A stretch of DNA of 64,000 nucleotides from Bog-473 sp963817735 (GCA_963817735.1 CAWFPP010000004.1:1-64000), one strand, 5' to 3'; counted from the first letter of the stretch, positions 25,817 to 34,807 are shown. Notes: generated from the letters alone by a model not told the origin. Translations and numbers: made by a program.

Positions 25817-26650
25817 TCAGAGAGCAAGACCGTCCAGAACGCGCCGAACCGATCCGGGGAATTCGAGCCACACGAAGTGCCCGCACTCGTCAAGGACCTC
25901 ATAGCGGGCCCCCGGGATGAGCGCAGCCGACGCTATGCCGTGCTCAGGCGGAATCGGACTGGCCGCACCGAGCAGGAAAACCGAAGGTACCTGTATGTGC
26001 GGCAACATCTCCTGCAGCGTTCCTTGCCTGAACTGTTCATGGATGGACTCGAAGGTGTCCGCATAGCAGTGAATCGACATCGCCATGGGTGGCATGGGTG
26101 GGGCGACGGCGGCAGACGAGAAGTACGCAGGCCACAGGAGGGCCAGGCCTTCGAGAAATTCTTCTGGCGTGCCCTCCCCAGCGAGCGCCCGTTCGTCGAG
26201 CTCGCCCGCCCTTGCGGCATCCTCGGGAGAAATCCGCTCCATCAAGATCCGTCCCAGATCGGCCTCGCCGCCGTCCGGAACTGCTCCGAGCGGATCAACG
26301 GCCACCAGTCCGAGTAGCCGATCGGGGTGGTGGGCTGCGAGGTGCATACCCAAATGACCACCCCATGAGTGTCCGACGACGTAGGCGCGCTCGACTCCGA
26401 TGCCCCCCAAAACAGCGACGGCGTCAGCTATATGGGTCTCGACGTCGAACGGTCCGGATGTGGTCGAAGGAGCGAGTCCGCGCTGCTGATAGCGGTAGAC
26501 AGTGAAAGCGTCTGCAAGTTCGTCGACGAGTGGCTCGGTGTACTCCGAGAGACCAGGGCCACCGTGTAGCACTAGGACCGGCGGCCCTGATCCCTGGCGC
26601 CAAACGCGCAACGCACCGCCGGGAACCGGGATCTCGAGCTCCTGCGCCAT
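25817..26650 (-). CDS. Alpha/beta hydrolase, proline iminopeptidase-like
   Basis: 277 residues from the ATG at 26650, chosen because the fold starts there. Oxyanion-hole motif LVLHGGPGLSEYTEPL near residue 30, nucleophile elbow VVGHSWGGHLG near residue 95, and a C-terminal His in DECGHFVWLE. The GGPG motif is typical of proline iminopeptidases and related hydrolases. A cap domain (about residues 130-200) includes LLWPAYFSSAAVAPPMPP. No signal, so cytoplasmic. Substrate unknown. The frame upstream to 26917 lacks coding character. IS110 subgroup 2 ends about 36 bp past its stop. Confidence 0.85.
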   Translation of the reverse strand: MAQELEIPVPGGALRVWRQGSGPPVLVLHGGPGLSEYTEPLVDELADAFTVYRYQQRGLAPSTTSGPFDVETHIADAVAVLGGIGVERAYVVGHSWGGHLGMHLAAHHPDRLLGLVAVDPLGAVPDGGEADLGRILMERISPEDAARAGELDERALAGEGTPEEFLEGLALLWPAYFSSAAVAPPMPPMAMSIHCYADTFESIHEQFRQGTLQEMLPHIQVPSVFLLGAASPIPPEHGIASAALIPGARYEVLDECGHFVWLEFPGSVRRVLDGLAL

Positions 26651-26787
26651 GATCGAAGAATAACCCCAGCTCGAGAATCCTCTACATTTGCAAGAGTCGA
26701 TGTGGTGGGCCGAGTAGCACCGTCTACCTACAGATTCGCGCCTTGGCATCGCTCTGCGGTCCACCCCACTGCCACAAGGCCGCCAAT

Positions 26788-26800
26788 GAACGGGGGCAGT
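26788..26800 (-). repeat. Cassette-end motif M16
   Basis: Minus strand CACTGCCCCCGTTC, 11 bp after the 3' end of 26811-27566, preceded by CCGGCGA. The arms CACTGCC and GGCAGTG form a 7-bp stem around it. Confidence 0.6.
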
Positions 26801-26810
26801 GTCGCCGGTC

Positions 26811-27566
26811 CTAGCGCTCGAAGACGAGCAGAGCGCTTGTCTCGAACTGGGGCCCGTCGCCGAGTGTAGGGAGCGCTGCCTGAATCCTGACAAAACCCGC
26901 CTCGATCTCCTCCTCACTCATATGTTCGAAAAGGGACGTGGGACGCAGTCTCAGCCTCTCGTAATCCTCGGCCAGGCTCAATGAGCGAAGCCAGGTGATC
27001 TCGTCACGAGAGGCGAGCGTCCATCCGGCGTCGGTGAAGTCACGGAGTACTTCTTCCTCAGACTGGTAAAGACCTTGGTGGATGTCCATCCATTCGGGCA
27101 CGGTGTGTAACCACCATGCATCAGGCATACGGTCGCAGAAGTTCGCCTGTACAAAGAGTCTGCCGCCCGGTTTCACAACTCGGCGTATCTCCGCTGCGGC
27201 GCTATCTCGATCGACGACGTGGTGCCAGACGAAGAACAGCAATGCTGCATCACACGAGGTATCTGGCAATGGAATGTTTTCGGCAGACCCAGCCTCATAC
27301 GAGACGGCAAGGTGGTCGGCCTGGGCGATGGCCTGTGCGCGCATCTTGTCGGCTGGTTCGATCCCGTAGGCCGGGCCGCCGAAGGTGTTCGCCAAAGACG
27401 GCGTCATACGCCCGATACCCGAGCCCAAGTCGAGCCAGGCCAGTGGCCGTGTCTCGGGCAGGTGGCGGGCGAACGCATCCATCCACGTCTGTAGCGCATT
27501 GGGCGACATCTGCCTGCCGGCGGCATAGACAGTGTGTTGGCGCTCGTCGTAGTCGACCTTCCTCAT
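26811..27566 (-). CDS. SAM-dependent methyltransferase, class I
   Basis: 251 residues. Motif I WLDLGSGIGRMTPSLAN near residue 45, acidic end of strand 2 YGIEPADKM, motif II-like SAENIPLPDTSCDAALLFFV, HHVVDRDSAAAEIRRVVKPG (post-motif helix), then a variable C-terminal half with EWMDIHQGLYQSEEEVLRDF. It belongs to the Methyltransf_11/25 type acting on small molecules; the substrate is not predictable. No membrane or export features. A single gene closed by motif M16. It may have arrived as one cassette. Confidence 0.88.
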   Translation of the reverse strand: MRKVDYDERQHTVYAAGRQMSPNALQTWMDAFARHLPETRPLAWLDLGSGIGRMTPSLANTFGGPAYGIEPADKMRAQAIAQADHLAVSYEAGSAENIPLPDTSCDAALLFFVWHHVVDRDSAAAEIRRVVKPGGRLFVQANFCDRMPDAWWLHTVPEWMDIHQGLYQSEEEVLRDFTDAGWTLASRDEITWLRSLSLAEDYERLRLRPTSLFEHMSEEEIEAGFVRIQAALPTLGDGPQFETSALLVFER

Positions 27567-27691
27567 GCCACCTCCAAAGTCCGGTCCGACTAGATGGCCA
27601 GCATAAGACGTCCCAACGGGTACGCCCAGGACCGGCGTTCTAACAGTAGGGCGAAGAATTTGCGTGTTGTGCGAGACAACCGGACCGATCG

Positions 27692-29257
27692 TTATGCCGC
27701 GGCCAGGTAGTTGCGTGCGTACTGGTCGTCATGGATGGCCAGGGCAGCGGTCATGACCCGTTGGCCATAGGGGGTGACCCGATAGAGCCGTGTTCGTGGG
27801 ACCTTGGCCACGAGACCGTGCCCACGCAGCTTGACGATGAGCCGAGACGTCCGCTCGCAGCGACGGTGCGCTTCGGCACGTGTCATGGCTCGGCGACGAT
27901 AGAGCTGGTCGGTGATGTTGTGGTTGCGGAACCCGTTGACGTTGTGCTGGCCGGCGAGCACCGCCCGGAAGAGGGAGATGTCGGCTTGGCTGAGCGGGTT
28001 GAAACGGGCATGGGTCCGCCCTTTGGTGGTTCGGGGTCGGCACAAGGCGTCGAGGGCGGCGACGCCTTCGCCCTTGAGGGGTGCGGCCGCCAGGGCGTCG
28101 AGGTAGCGGCGGTTCGAGCCGATCCCCACCTCGTAGTTGCGCCACATGTCGCCGACCCCTTTTCGCATGGGGCACCACCGCCGCTCGCGCCGGCCCGCCT
28201 CGTCGGTGACGACGCGCAGGACTCGGAACTCGCGCGGATTGTTAATGGTGGTCTCGACCCGGAGCACCGAGACCTTGTCGTAGACCTTGACCCAGTTGCC
28301 CGCCACCCGGTGGCGCACCCGCCAACCTTGGGGTCGGCGCTTGGTGTCGGTGACCACCTGGGCGGCGAGGCTCGGGTGGAGCTTGCGGCCCAAGAAGCCG
28401 AGCACGTCTTCGGCGGACATGTTCAAGGCGGCGTGTCGGACCAGGTCCGGCCAGACGGCGAGGAGCTCCGAGCGCGACTTGAACATGACGTCGGTGGCGA
28501 TCTCGGCCTGGTCGAGCACCCAGTAGTAGCCGCCGAAGCCGGCGCGGGTGATGGAGGCCAAGAGGGGGTTGAGGCGTCGGGCGAAGGCATTGAGCACCCG
28601 GGGCCAGGACCGATGGGCGAAGCGGTCGCACAGCTTGGCGGCGCGCTCGAGGTCGTCGATGGCCAAGAGGGAGTTCTCGTAGCGCACATAGCCGATGCCG
28701 GCCTTGTCGAGTTGGCGGGCCAGCCACTCGCGGCCGTTGATGTAGATCTGGACCTCGTAGGGGATCCAGCCCTGGATGCGCACGTGCATGAAGCCGAACT
28801 CGGGGTCGATCAGGTACATGTAGTGGTGCAGGCACTTGCGCTCGCGCCGGGTCACCTCGATGCGGTGGGTCTCGTGGCTCTTGCGGACCTGGAAGCTCAT
28901 GCAGGGCTCCACCGCGCTGATGAAGCACACGATCCCCTCGGTGATCCCGTCATCGGCCGCGATCGACTTGGCCAGGTCGTCCTTCATCTGGGTCCGGTTG
29001 CGGGTCTTGACATGGTCGAAGGAGATGCGAGGACGGCCGGATTCGGCCGCCAGACAGTCGACGTTGTTGGCGATGCGATTCGTCGTGGACTTGGCGTACT
29101 CGGTGAAGTCCGTGATCGGGTAACCCTGGGCCCACAAGAGGGCCCGCACCGCGTCGGGCTTGAAGAGGTGCGAGAGGTGACCCTTGAAGATCATCCGGTC
29201 GAACATGGCCAGACTGCCGGTGATGTGGCGGCGGTGAATGTCCTCGAAGCTGTCCAT
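27692..29257 (-). CDS. 521-aa protein of unknown function, probable mobile-element gene
   Basis: Start at 29257 (MDSFEDIHRRHITGS) behind GGGAGG; 24 upstream codons are in frame. No transposase family I can name. Visible features: FDRMIFKGHL near residue 20; SFDHVKTRNRTQMKDD; a basic Cys/His region RRERKCLHHYMYLIDPEFGF; VRIQGWIPYEVQIYINGREW; LNPLLASITRAGFGGYYWVL; and a C-terminal winged-helix-like part (RTSRLIVKLRGHGLVAKVPR, TRLYRVTPYGQRVMTAALAI). I recall close relatives as multi-copy hypothetical proteins in actinobacteria, which cannot be checked here. Its ends show no inverted repeats that I could find. Confidence 0.6.
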   Translation of the reverse strand: MDSFEDIHRRHITGSLAMFDRMIFKGHLSHLFKPDAVRALLWAQGYPITDFTEYAKSTTNRIANNVDCLAAESGRPRISFDHVKTRNRTQMKDDLAKSIAADDGITEGIVCFISAVEPCMSFQVRKSHETHRIEVTRRERKCLHHYMYLIDPEFGFMHVRIQGWIPYEVQIYINGREWLARQLDKAGIGYVRYENSLLAIDDLERAAKLCDRFAHRSWPRVLNAFARRLNPLLASITRAGFGGYYWVLDQAEIATDVMFKSRSELLAVWPDLVRHAALNMSAEDVLGFLGRKLHPSLAAQVVTDTKRRPQGWRVRHRVAGNWVKVYDKVSVLRVETTINNPREFRVLRVVTDEAGRRERRWCPMRKGVGDMWRNYEVGIGSNRRYLDALAAAPLKGEGVAALDALCRPRTTKGRTHARFNPLSQADISLFRAVLAGQHNVNGFRNHNITDQLYRRRAMTRAEAHRRCERTSRLIVKLRGHGLVAKVPRTRLYRVTPYGQRVMTAALAIHDDQYARNYLAAA

Positions 29258-29533
29258 GGCGGACCTCCCTGGTGGTGCGTTGCCAGCGAGTGTGCACCTT
29301 TCGCACAAGCTCGCGTCGCCGCAGGCCAACGCCGTCAGGGGCGGCTCTGCCGGCCCGGCACCGACCGGTTGCTCGCCGTCGAGGTCATCCCCGCAGACTG
29401 CGGCCGATCCCAGCCGGAGTCTTCACGGTGTTTGGTTGCGGCCGCAGGCTGCGGTAAGGGGCACCCATGCTGAACCTGCCGAGCAAGATTGGTGCAACGT
29501 TCTGCCACCCCCATACGTGTAAGCACTGTGTCG

Positions 29534-30022
29534 ATGGTCAGGGATCTTCAGCTCGAGATTGTCCATTCCCCGATGACGGCCCCGGCAACGATCGAGAACA
29601 TATACCGAGCGCAGTGGGCCCCCTTAGTCCGGTTGGCCTCAGTCATGGCGGGAGATCGAGCTAGAGCAGAAGACATCGTCCACGACGTCTTTGTCCGTTT
29701 TGCCGCTCGACCTCTGCCACAAGACGCCCCCTCGTACTTGCGACAAATGGTGGTCAATGCCACACGGGATCACCATCGTCGGGTCAAAATCGAGCGCCGT
29801 GTCATCCATTTGGCACCCCCGCCCGATGTGATTCCGGAAGTCGACGAGATCATCCTCCTTGTCCGGAGGCTCCCAGATCGCCAACGTCAGGCGCTGGCGC
29901 TCCGCTATTACGCAGATCTTTCCGTCGAGCAGATTGCCCAGGTTCTGAGGTGTCCAAACGGCACCGTGAAATCACTTCTTCACAGGGGGATCGAGGCGTT
30001 GAGAAAGGAGCTTGAGAGATGA
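29534..30022 (+). CDS. ECF-type RNA polymerase sigma factor
   Basis: 162 residues from 29534; 29489 and 29573 are other possible starts. Region 2: YRAQWAPLVRLASVMAGDRA and AEDIVHDVFVRFAARP (sigma2.2/2.3). Region 4: LPDRQRQALALRYYADLSVE followed by IAQVLRCPNGTVKSLLHRGIEALRKEL, a helix-turn-helix that would read the -35 element. Short for the family but complete. Its TGA overlaps the ATG of the next gene (ATGA), so the two are translationally coupled. It likely directs expression of the exported-protein genes beside it; the target promoter is unknown. Confidence 0.85.
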   Translation: MVRDLQLEIVHSPMTAPATIENIYRAQWAPLVRLASVMAGDRARAEDIVHDVFVRFAARPLPQDAPSYLRQMVVNATRDHHRRVKIERRVIHLAPPPDVIPEVDEIILLVRRLPDRQRQALALRYYADLSVEQIAQVLRCPNGTVKSLLHRGIEALRKELER

Positions 30023-30327
30023 GCCCGAGTTACACCGAGGTAGAGGACAAGCTGACACGTTCCTACTGTGCTTTCGTCGCCGACGTACCCGATCATCCCC
30101 TCGTGTCGTGGTCAGCATTCACCATGACCGCCAACACGCCAAATCGTCATTGGCACCGCATCATTGGCACCGCGGCCTCCATCGTGTTGATCGCCCTCGG
30201 AACCATCTTGTGGGCGTCTCCATCTGCGGGAGCTCGCTACCACGGAGCGGGAGGTCTGAACTCCAGATCTGCTCACGTCATTGAGCTGCAGAGAACTCAC
30301 CAGTGCGTCTGCGCGTCATCGGCATGA
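30019..30327 (+). CDS. Single-pass membrane protein, possible anti-sigma factor
   Basis: 102 residues, ATG overlapping the sigma-factor stop and its own stop overlapping the signal peptidase start. A soluble N-terminus of about 45 residues (SPSYTEVEDKLTRSYCAFVA, then DVPDHPLVSW) precedes one membrane helix (IIGTAASIVLIALGTILWA) and a short external tail with CVC. There is no zinc-type HxxxCxxC motif. Position and topology suggest it restrains the sigma factor, but the sequence itself does not prove this. Confidence 0.55.
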   Translation: MSPSYTEVEDKLTRSYCAFVADVPDHPLVSWSAFTMTANTPNRHWHRIIGTAASIVLIALGTILWASPSAGARYHGAGGLNSRSAHVIELQRTHQCVCASSA

Positions 30328-30926
30328 CAACGACCACCGAAGAAGCCCCTGCTACACCATCGACGGGATGGCGATGGATCCGCCAAGCATTGGTCGTTGT
30401 CGTCGTCGCGGTAGGTCTTGCTGTTTTGCTACGGATCTTCGTCGTCCAGACCTTCTTCATACCGACCGGGTCCATGGAGCCAACCCTGCAAAAGGGCGAT
30501 CGCATAGTCGTCGACAAGCTCAGTTTCGACCTCCATGGCGTCGAGCAGGGAAACATCGTCGTCTTTACGCGCCCATCCGACGAACACTGTGGCGGGCCTC
30601 CTGTTTCTGACCTCGTGAAGCGAGTGATCGGACTCCCGGGCGAGACCATCTCCTTGAACGGGCATGGAGATGTCGAGGTCAATGGCAAGCGCTTAGATGA
30701 GACCTGGCTTCCCTCCTCAGTTCAGGGGTCGACCTACCCAGGTCCGCCAGGAGGGGCCTTCAGTCTGGCGCAGCCCTTCAAGATCCCCGCAAACCACTAC
30801 TTCGTCATGGGCGACAACCGGACAGACTCGTGCGACAGCCGCTATTGGGGTCCGATATCCGGATCACAGATAGTCGGAAAGGTGGATATTCGGGTTTGGC
30901 CACTTAGGTCCATAACCCTTTTTTGA
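30324..30926 (+). CDS. lepB: Signal peptidase I
   Basis: 200 residues from the ATG at 30324, overlapping the previous stop by 4 bp. An N-terminal membrane anchor (ALVVVVVAVGLAVLLRIFVV) is followed by box B FFIPTGSMEPTL (catalytic Ser), DRIVVDKLSF, box D SDLVKRVIGLPGETI (general base Lys), and box E YFVMGDNRTDSCDSRYWGPI. All catalytic boxes are intact. It cleaves signal peptides on the outer face of the membrane. Its linkage to a sigma factor inside a mobile element rich in secreted cargo suggests a dedicated export role, which is inference. Confidence 0.9.
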   Translation: MTTTTEEAPATPSTGWRWIRQALVVVVVAVGLAVLLRIFVVQTFFIPTGSMEPTLQKGDRIVVDKLSFDLHGVEQGNIVVFTRPSDEHCGGPPVSDLVKRVIGLPGETISLNGHGDVEVNGKRLDETWLPSSVQGSTYPGPPGGAFSLAQPFKIPANHYFVMGDNRTDSCDSRYWGPISGSQIVGKVDIRVWPLRSITLF

Positions 30927-31015
30927 CCACTCCGGAGTTTGGCTAGTCGAAACCGGCGAAGGCGCTGGCGTGGGGTACCCCGCTTTTGCAACCTCCCCAC
31001 CTACCCGGCGGCAAT

Positions 31016-31027
31016 GAACGGGGGCAC
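31016..31027 (-). repeat. Cassette-end motif M17
   Basis: Minus strand GTGCCCCCGTTC, followed by ATTGCCGCCGGG, 47 bp after the 3' end of 31075-32352 and in its orientation. Nearly the same as M16. Confidence 0.5.
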
Positions 31028-31074
31028 GCCCGTTCGGTGAGCCCGGGGTTCCGAACGAGCACCGGATTGGGCTT

Positions 31075-32352
31075 CTAGTGGATGATTCGCAGGGCCAATG
31101 CGCTACCAGGACCCTGGGGCTCGTGGAATGCGTTCACAGTCGAGTTGCCAACGGCGATGCACACGTGCGAACCCGGACAACTCACGGACATGAGAGCGTC
31201 ATCCACATCCGCAGGCGTGCGCAGGGATGGGGCTAGACGCCATACTCCCTTCGCTTGGAACTCGACGAGCGTTCCCCCGCGGAACTGACCCGGGGTTGGT
31301 GTTCCAGAGTACGAGCCAACGGCTACGCAGAGGTGATCTCTACTGCAGGCCACGGCCTCCAACATGTTCGACGATGCCGAGCTGTTCGGAGAGGCGATTC
31401 TTTTCCAGGTCGAGCCGTGAAGCGTGGCGATGTAGGTCCCAGTCGTGCCGCTGTCATCACCGGCTCCGATGCATCTCATACCGGAGCCGCATGCGATCCC
31501 ATTGATCAGAGCCGGAAGCGTAGAGAGCGAAGTCCAGGTCTGGCCCTCGTTCATGACGCTCCGGCCTCCTCCGACCGCGAGGCAGACGCTCGTCTCACAC
31601 GACACTGAAGTGGGCGTGAACGGATCGAAGGCACTGCTCGGAACGACAATCGGACCCATGGCCGACCCCTCGGAAACGCGCACGAGCGGTGCGAATGACG
31701 TGACGCTCCAACCCGCGGAGGATCTGGTTCCGACGAGGCCCTCAACCGGCGACACGTTCCTGGGGTAACCACTTCCGTCATCCCATCCGACGGCGGTGCA
31801 TCTGTTCGCGGAAAGGCACGACACCGCCTGAAGAAGATTGGCGTTCACCGGGAAATACGCGGGACTCGAGGACGCAGTGACGGACCACGTCGCACCGTGC
31901 AGCTCCTCGATGAGTGGCGACGAGCTAACCAGCTCGCTGACCACTTGCTGCCCGACGGCCACGCATGCCGCTCTCGAGACACAGGAAACGCCGTTCAGTG
32001 CTGCGTCGGCAATGGCAGGCGCGGCCATCTTCGACCAGCTCCGGCCATCGAAGCGCAGGATGACAGGGCTTCCAAGTGGCCCGTCCGATGGGGCGTGTCG
32101 AGTTCCGACTGCGATACAAAAGGTCGGGTTCACACAGCTCACCGACGAAAGATCGACGTTTGCGTCCTGCCCATGAGTTATGAGCAGCGTGTGGAGCTGC
32201 ACTGTGGGGGTTGACGAGCGCACGGTGCCGTTGGCATCGGATCGCCCAAGGAAAGCGACGAACGCCGCCAATGCGGTCACCCCGATAAGCATTCGGACAG
32301 CCCGACGCCGGTGAGGCCCGTGCCTCGACCGGTTCGAAGCCAGCGACTTCAC
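31075..32352 (-). CDS. Secreted beta-propeller-like repeat protein
   Basis: 425 residues. A signal anchor near the N-terminus (MLIGVTALAAFVAFLG) follows a basic stretch. The rest is built from about seven repeats of roughly 50 residues with the pattern VSCV-N-x-FCIAVG / VSCVSRAACVAVG / VSCLSANRCTAVG, then S-W-x-x. Each carries a Cys pair spaced six to seven residues apart, probably a disulfide per blade. This pattern is common in exported actinobacterial proteins of unknown role. It could be extracellular or cell-wall bound. Closed by motif M17; the IS630 inserted 11 bp upstream of its start. Confidence 0.7.
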   Translation of the reverse strand: MKSLASNRSRHGPHRRRAVRMLIGVTALAAFVAFLGRSDANGTVRSSTPTVQLHTLLITHGQDANVDLSSVSCVNPTFCIAVGTRHAPSDGPLGSPVILRFDGRSWSKMAAPAIADAALNGVSCVSRAACVAVGQQVVSELVSSSPLIEELHGATWSVTASSSPAYFPVNANLLQAVSCLSANRCTAVGWDDGSGYPRNVSPVEGLVGTRSSAGWSVTSFAPLVRVSEGSAMGPIVVPSSAFDPFTPTSVSCETSVCLAVGGGRSVMNEGQTWTSLSTLPALINGIACGSGMRCIGAGDDSGTTGTYIATLHGSTWKRIASPNSSASSNMLEAVACSRDHLCVAVGSYSGTPTPGQFRGGTLVEFQAKGVWRLAPSLRTPADVDDALMSVSCPGSHVCIAVGNSTVNAFHEPQGPGSALALRIIH

Positions 32353-32362
32353 GATGCGATGC

Positions 32363-33602
32363 TAGTGCCCCATCAAGCAACGTTTGCGCGCTTTACCAGC
32401 TCACGGAGGGTTTCGTCTTGAGCATGGCGATTGCGCCAGATGATGTAGCGACGGATCATCGAGTTCTGCTCCTCGTGTGAGCGGTGGTCGGTGCCGTCGA
32501 GGGTGAAGTAGCGCAGCGCCTGGAACTGCGCCTCGATCCGGTTCAGCCAGCTGGCGTTGGTGGGCACGTAGGCCAGCTCGACGTTGTTGGCCTCGGCCCA
32601 GTCGCCGACCCGGTCGTCTTTCTTGGTCGAGAGGTGCGGGCTGAAGTTGTCCATGCACGATGGCGATGCGGACGTTCGGCGGGTAGAGGCTGCGCAGGTA
32701 GCGGCAGAACTCGAGGAAGGTGGTGCGGTCCTTCTTCGTCTTGATGTGGCCGTAGATCTTGTCCTGGTTCAGGTCGTAGGCGGCCATGAGGTGCCGGACG
32801 CCCTTGGTGCGGGTGTAGGTGGCCCGGCGGCGCCGGCGCCGTGGGCCGTCGGTACGTCGACTCGCCTTTGACGATCATCGGCGCCCACTGCTTGCCGGGC
32901 GGGGCAGCAGGTTGAGCGGCCCGAACTCGTCCATGCAGATCACGACGGTCGGGTCGCCTCGCTTTGGCTTTGGCCTTCCCATCGGCGATGTCGTAGAGCT
33001 CGAGCACCCGGTTCTTCTTGGCCTCGAAGTCGGGGTCGTTCGATTGCTTCCAGGTCTTGATCACTTGAAACGAGACACCCTCCTCGCGGAGGAGCAGGCG
33101 CAGACCCTCGTGGCTGATGTCGTCGACCACCCCCTCAGCGACGAAGAACTCGGCCAGCTTGGACAGGCTCCAGGTGGAAAAGGGCAGGTCGTGGTCGACC
33201 GGACGGCTCAGCGCGATCTTCTTGATCTCCCGGCGCTCGGGCAGGGTGAACTTCGGTGGTCGGCCGCCCGAGTACTTGGGGGCCAAGGAGTCGAACCCGT
33301 CGTCGTTGAAGTTGTGCAGGACCTCACGGACCCGATCGGGCGAGGTGAAGGCCACCTTGGCGATCTGGGCCACGTCCATGCCCTGGGCCGAGAGCAGCAC
33401 CATCTGGGCTCGCCGCCAGCGCACCACCGAGCCCGAGGAGCGCCGCACGATCTGGAGCAGCCGTCTGCCCTCGTCGTTGGTGATCTCTCGAACGCGTATC
33501 CCTTCGCGCACTTGACCTCCTCTTTCGCGAGAGGCCAATTCTGCGCGACCCGGAGGTCAAAGTGGTGGACGCGCCCCTCCAACGTTGCCGGTCACGGCAC
33601 TA
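32363..33602 (-). mobile_element. IS630-family element with TA target duplication
   Basis: About 1.24 kb. TA lies at both outer edges (32363-32364, 33601-33602). Imperfect terminal repeats: GTGCCCCATCAAGCAACGTT on the left and GTGCCGTGACCGGCAACGTT on the right (inverse), 14 of 20 alike. Contains one frameshifted transposase gene. Confidence 0.8.
32373..33511 (-). pseudogene. IS630-family transposase, several frameshifts
   Basis: From a GTG near 33511 (REGIRVREITNDEGRRLLQI). The N-terminal helix-turn-helix region includes VVRWRRAQMVLLSAQGMDVA and VREVLHNFNDDGFDSL. After about 32965 the frame changes; the catalytic parts are spread over three frames: VVICMDEFGPLNLLPRPGKQ (first Asp region), MAAYDLNQDKIYGHIKTKKD, NVRIAIVHGQ or MDNFSPHLSTKK (second Asp region), and YVPTNASWLNRIEAQFQALR (Glu region). 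Inactive as given. Confidence 0.8.
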
Positions 33603-33626
33603 GGACGGACACCGGAGTGTCGCCGG

Positions 33627-33643
33627 GCCGGCGGACTGGGTCA
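33627..33643 (-). repeat. Cassette-end motif M18
   Basis: Minus strand TGACCCAGTCCGCCGGC, 21 bp after the 3' end of 33665-34054 and in its orientation. Confidence 0.55.
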
Positions 33644-33664
33644 CCACCTGCTGGCGGGACGAAT

Positions 33665-34054
33665 TCAGTCACGACTGCGTAGCTGGATATCGAGACCGGC
33701 TCCCATTGCGGCTAGCTCGGCTATCCGAATTGCATCGACGTAGCCAGTTGGCGGTTCTCCGGTGGCCAGCTGAACCGACAGTTGGAGGTCCACGTCGAGA
33801 CTCTGGGCGACGATCAAGCCCCGGAACTCGAGGAAGTGTGGACGGACCACAGCAAGAATCGTCTCCAAGTGCGACGCTGCATCGATCGTTCGTTCTCGTG
33901 TGGTTGAGTACTCCCAGACCATTGTGAGTGCTGGTCCCTGATGCGACTTGCCCTGAACGCCTAATAGTTCTGACAGTTCCTCGGGCCGAAGAGCTCCTGT
34001 CACTTTGAGGGTTGCCCGAACCTCCGGTAACTCGATTGAGAATAGATCCGTCAT
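33665..34054 (-). CDS. DUF4279-like small protein
   Basis: 129 residues from the ATG at 34054. Pattern: ATLKVTGALRPEELSELLGV near residue 15, then VWEYSTTRERTIDAASHLET, a helix, and a strand block DVDLQLSVQLATGEPPTGYV ending with IRIAELAAMGAGLDIQL. This order (LxVxGxxLxPxELTxLLG, W, then GxxxGxxVD-like end) resembles DUF4279 proteins, often found near toxins or in mobile regions; the family call is from memory and tentative. Cytoplasmic. Single gene closed by motif M18. Confidence 0.6.
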   Translation of the reverse strand: MTDLFSIELPEVRATLKVTGALRPEELSELLGVQGKSHQGPALTMVWEYSTTRERTIDAASHLETILAVVRPHFLEFRGLIVAQSLDVDLQLSVQLATGEPPTGYVDAIRIAELAAMGAGLDIQLRSRD

Positions 34055-34101
34055 TTCGCAATTGTGCCGACTTCGGGTCCGATATGCGCGCTATTCCGGG
34101 T

Positions 34102-34113
34102 GTACTGGGGCAC
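34102..34113 (-). repeat. Motif M19
   Basis: Minus strand GTGCCCCAGTAC followed by ACCCGG, in the divergent gap between 33665-34054 and 34156-34773. Not at a gene end. Confidence 0.45.
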
Positions 34114-34155
34114 GGGCCTGAGCCGTGCGACCTTTGATTTGCAAGACTCAGGGTC

Positions 34156-34773
34156 GTGGAGACTATCGATGTGCCGCAAGAGGTCGTCCGTCTACGTCTC
34201 CAGTTCGCCGACCAGGTCGAATCGCTCGACGAGGCGGCGTGGAACGCCGCGTCCTGGTGCACGGGTTGGCGGGTGCGTGACGTGCTCGCCCACCTTGTGC
34301 GAGGCGCCGAGATGACGCCTCTGGCATTGACACGCATCGTCCTGCGAGGCGGGCTGCGACCGGATCGAGCGGTGAGCAACGCGGCCAAACAACTCGGTAA
34401 CGTGCCCGTGGCGGAGCTGGCTGATCGTCTCCGCATGGCGGCCGAGGGGGGATTCCGTCTCCCCGGATTTCCCGAGGCGATGGGGTTGGGTGATGTCCTC
34501 GTGCACAGTGCGGACGCCTTCCGGCCGCTCGGCCTTGAGGTCGATCCGTCGCCAGCTGTCGTGGCCCTTGTCCTGGACGCCTATTGGCGGAGAGGTCGAG
34601 TACTCGTCCATGCCGAACCTCAGCGGGGTCGCCGCCTGGTGGCGACGGACTTCGATTGGACCAAGGGAAGTGGCCCCGAGGTGAGAGGCAAAGCCATAGA
34701 CCTCGTGCTTCTGGTGTCGAACCGACGCCAGGTTCTTCCGTGTCTTGAAGGACCCGGACTCGCTGGGCTGTAG
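34156..34773 (+). CDS. DinB-like / maleylpyruvate isomerase-type metal-binding protein
   Basis: 205 residues from a GTG. The N-terminal four-helix part has the family signature W-x-ASWCTGWRVRDVLAHLVRGAEM, where Trp, Asp and His form the metal site in mycothiol-dependent maleylpyruvate isomerases and relatives. A second ligand region is LGDVLVHSADAFRPLGLEVD. The C-terminal part is VLVHAEPQRGRRLVATDFDW, like the SCP-2-type tail in this family. Probably a mycothiol-dependent enzyme or metal-binding protein; the substrate is unknown. Converges with 34819-35373. Confidence 0.8.
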   Translation: METIDVPQEVVRLRLQFADQVESLDEAAWNAASWCTGWRVRDVLAHLVRGAEMTPLALTRIVLRGGLRPDRAVSNAAKQLGNVPVAELADRLRMAAEGGFRLPGFPEAMGLGDVLVHSADAFRPLGLEVDPSPAVVALVLDAYWRRGRVLVHAEPQRGRRLVATDFDWTKGSGPEVRGKAIDLVLLVSNRRQVLPCLEGPGLAGL

Positions 34774-34791
34774 GCCGAGGTGTGGCACTTA

Positions 34792-34807
34792 GCCGGCGCA
34801 GTGGCGC
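34792..34807 (-). repeat. Cassette-end motif M20
   Basis: Minus strand GCGCCACTGCGCCGGC, a weaker match (about 13 of 16), 11 bp after the 3' end of 34819-35373 and in its orientation. Confidence 0.4.

Noticed and set aside
32365..32384. GTGCCCC at the IS630 end looked like another cassette-end motif
   Set aside because: It is part of that element's own terminal inverted repeat, matched at 33581-33600, with TA duplication outside.
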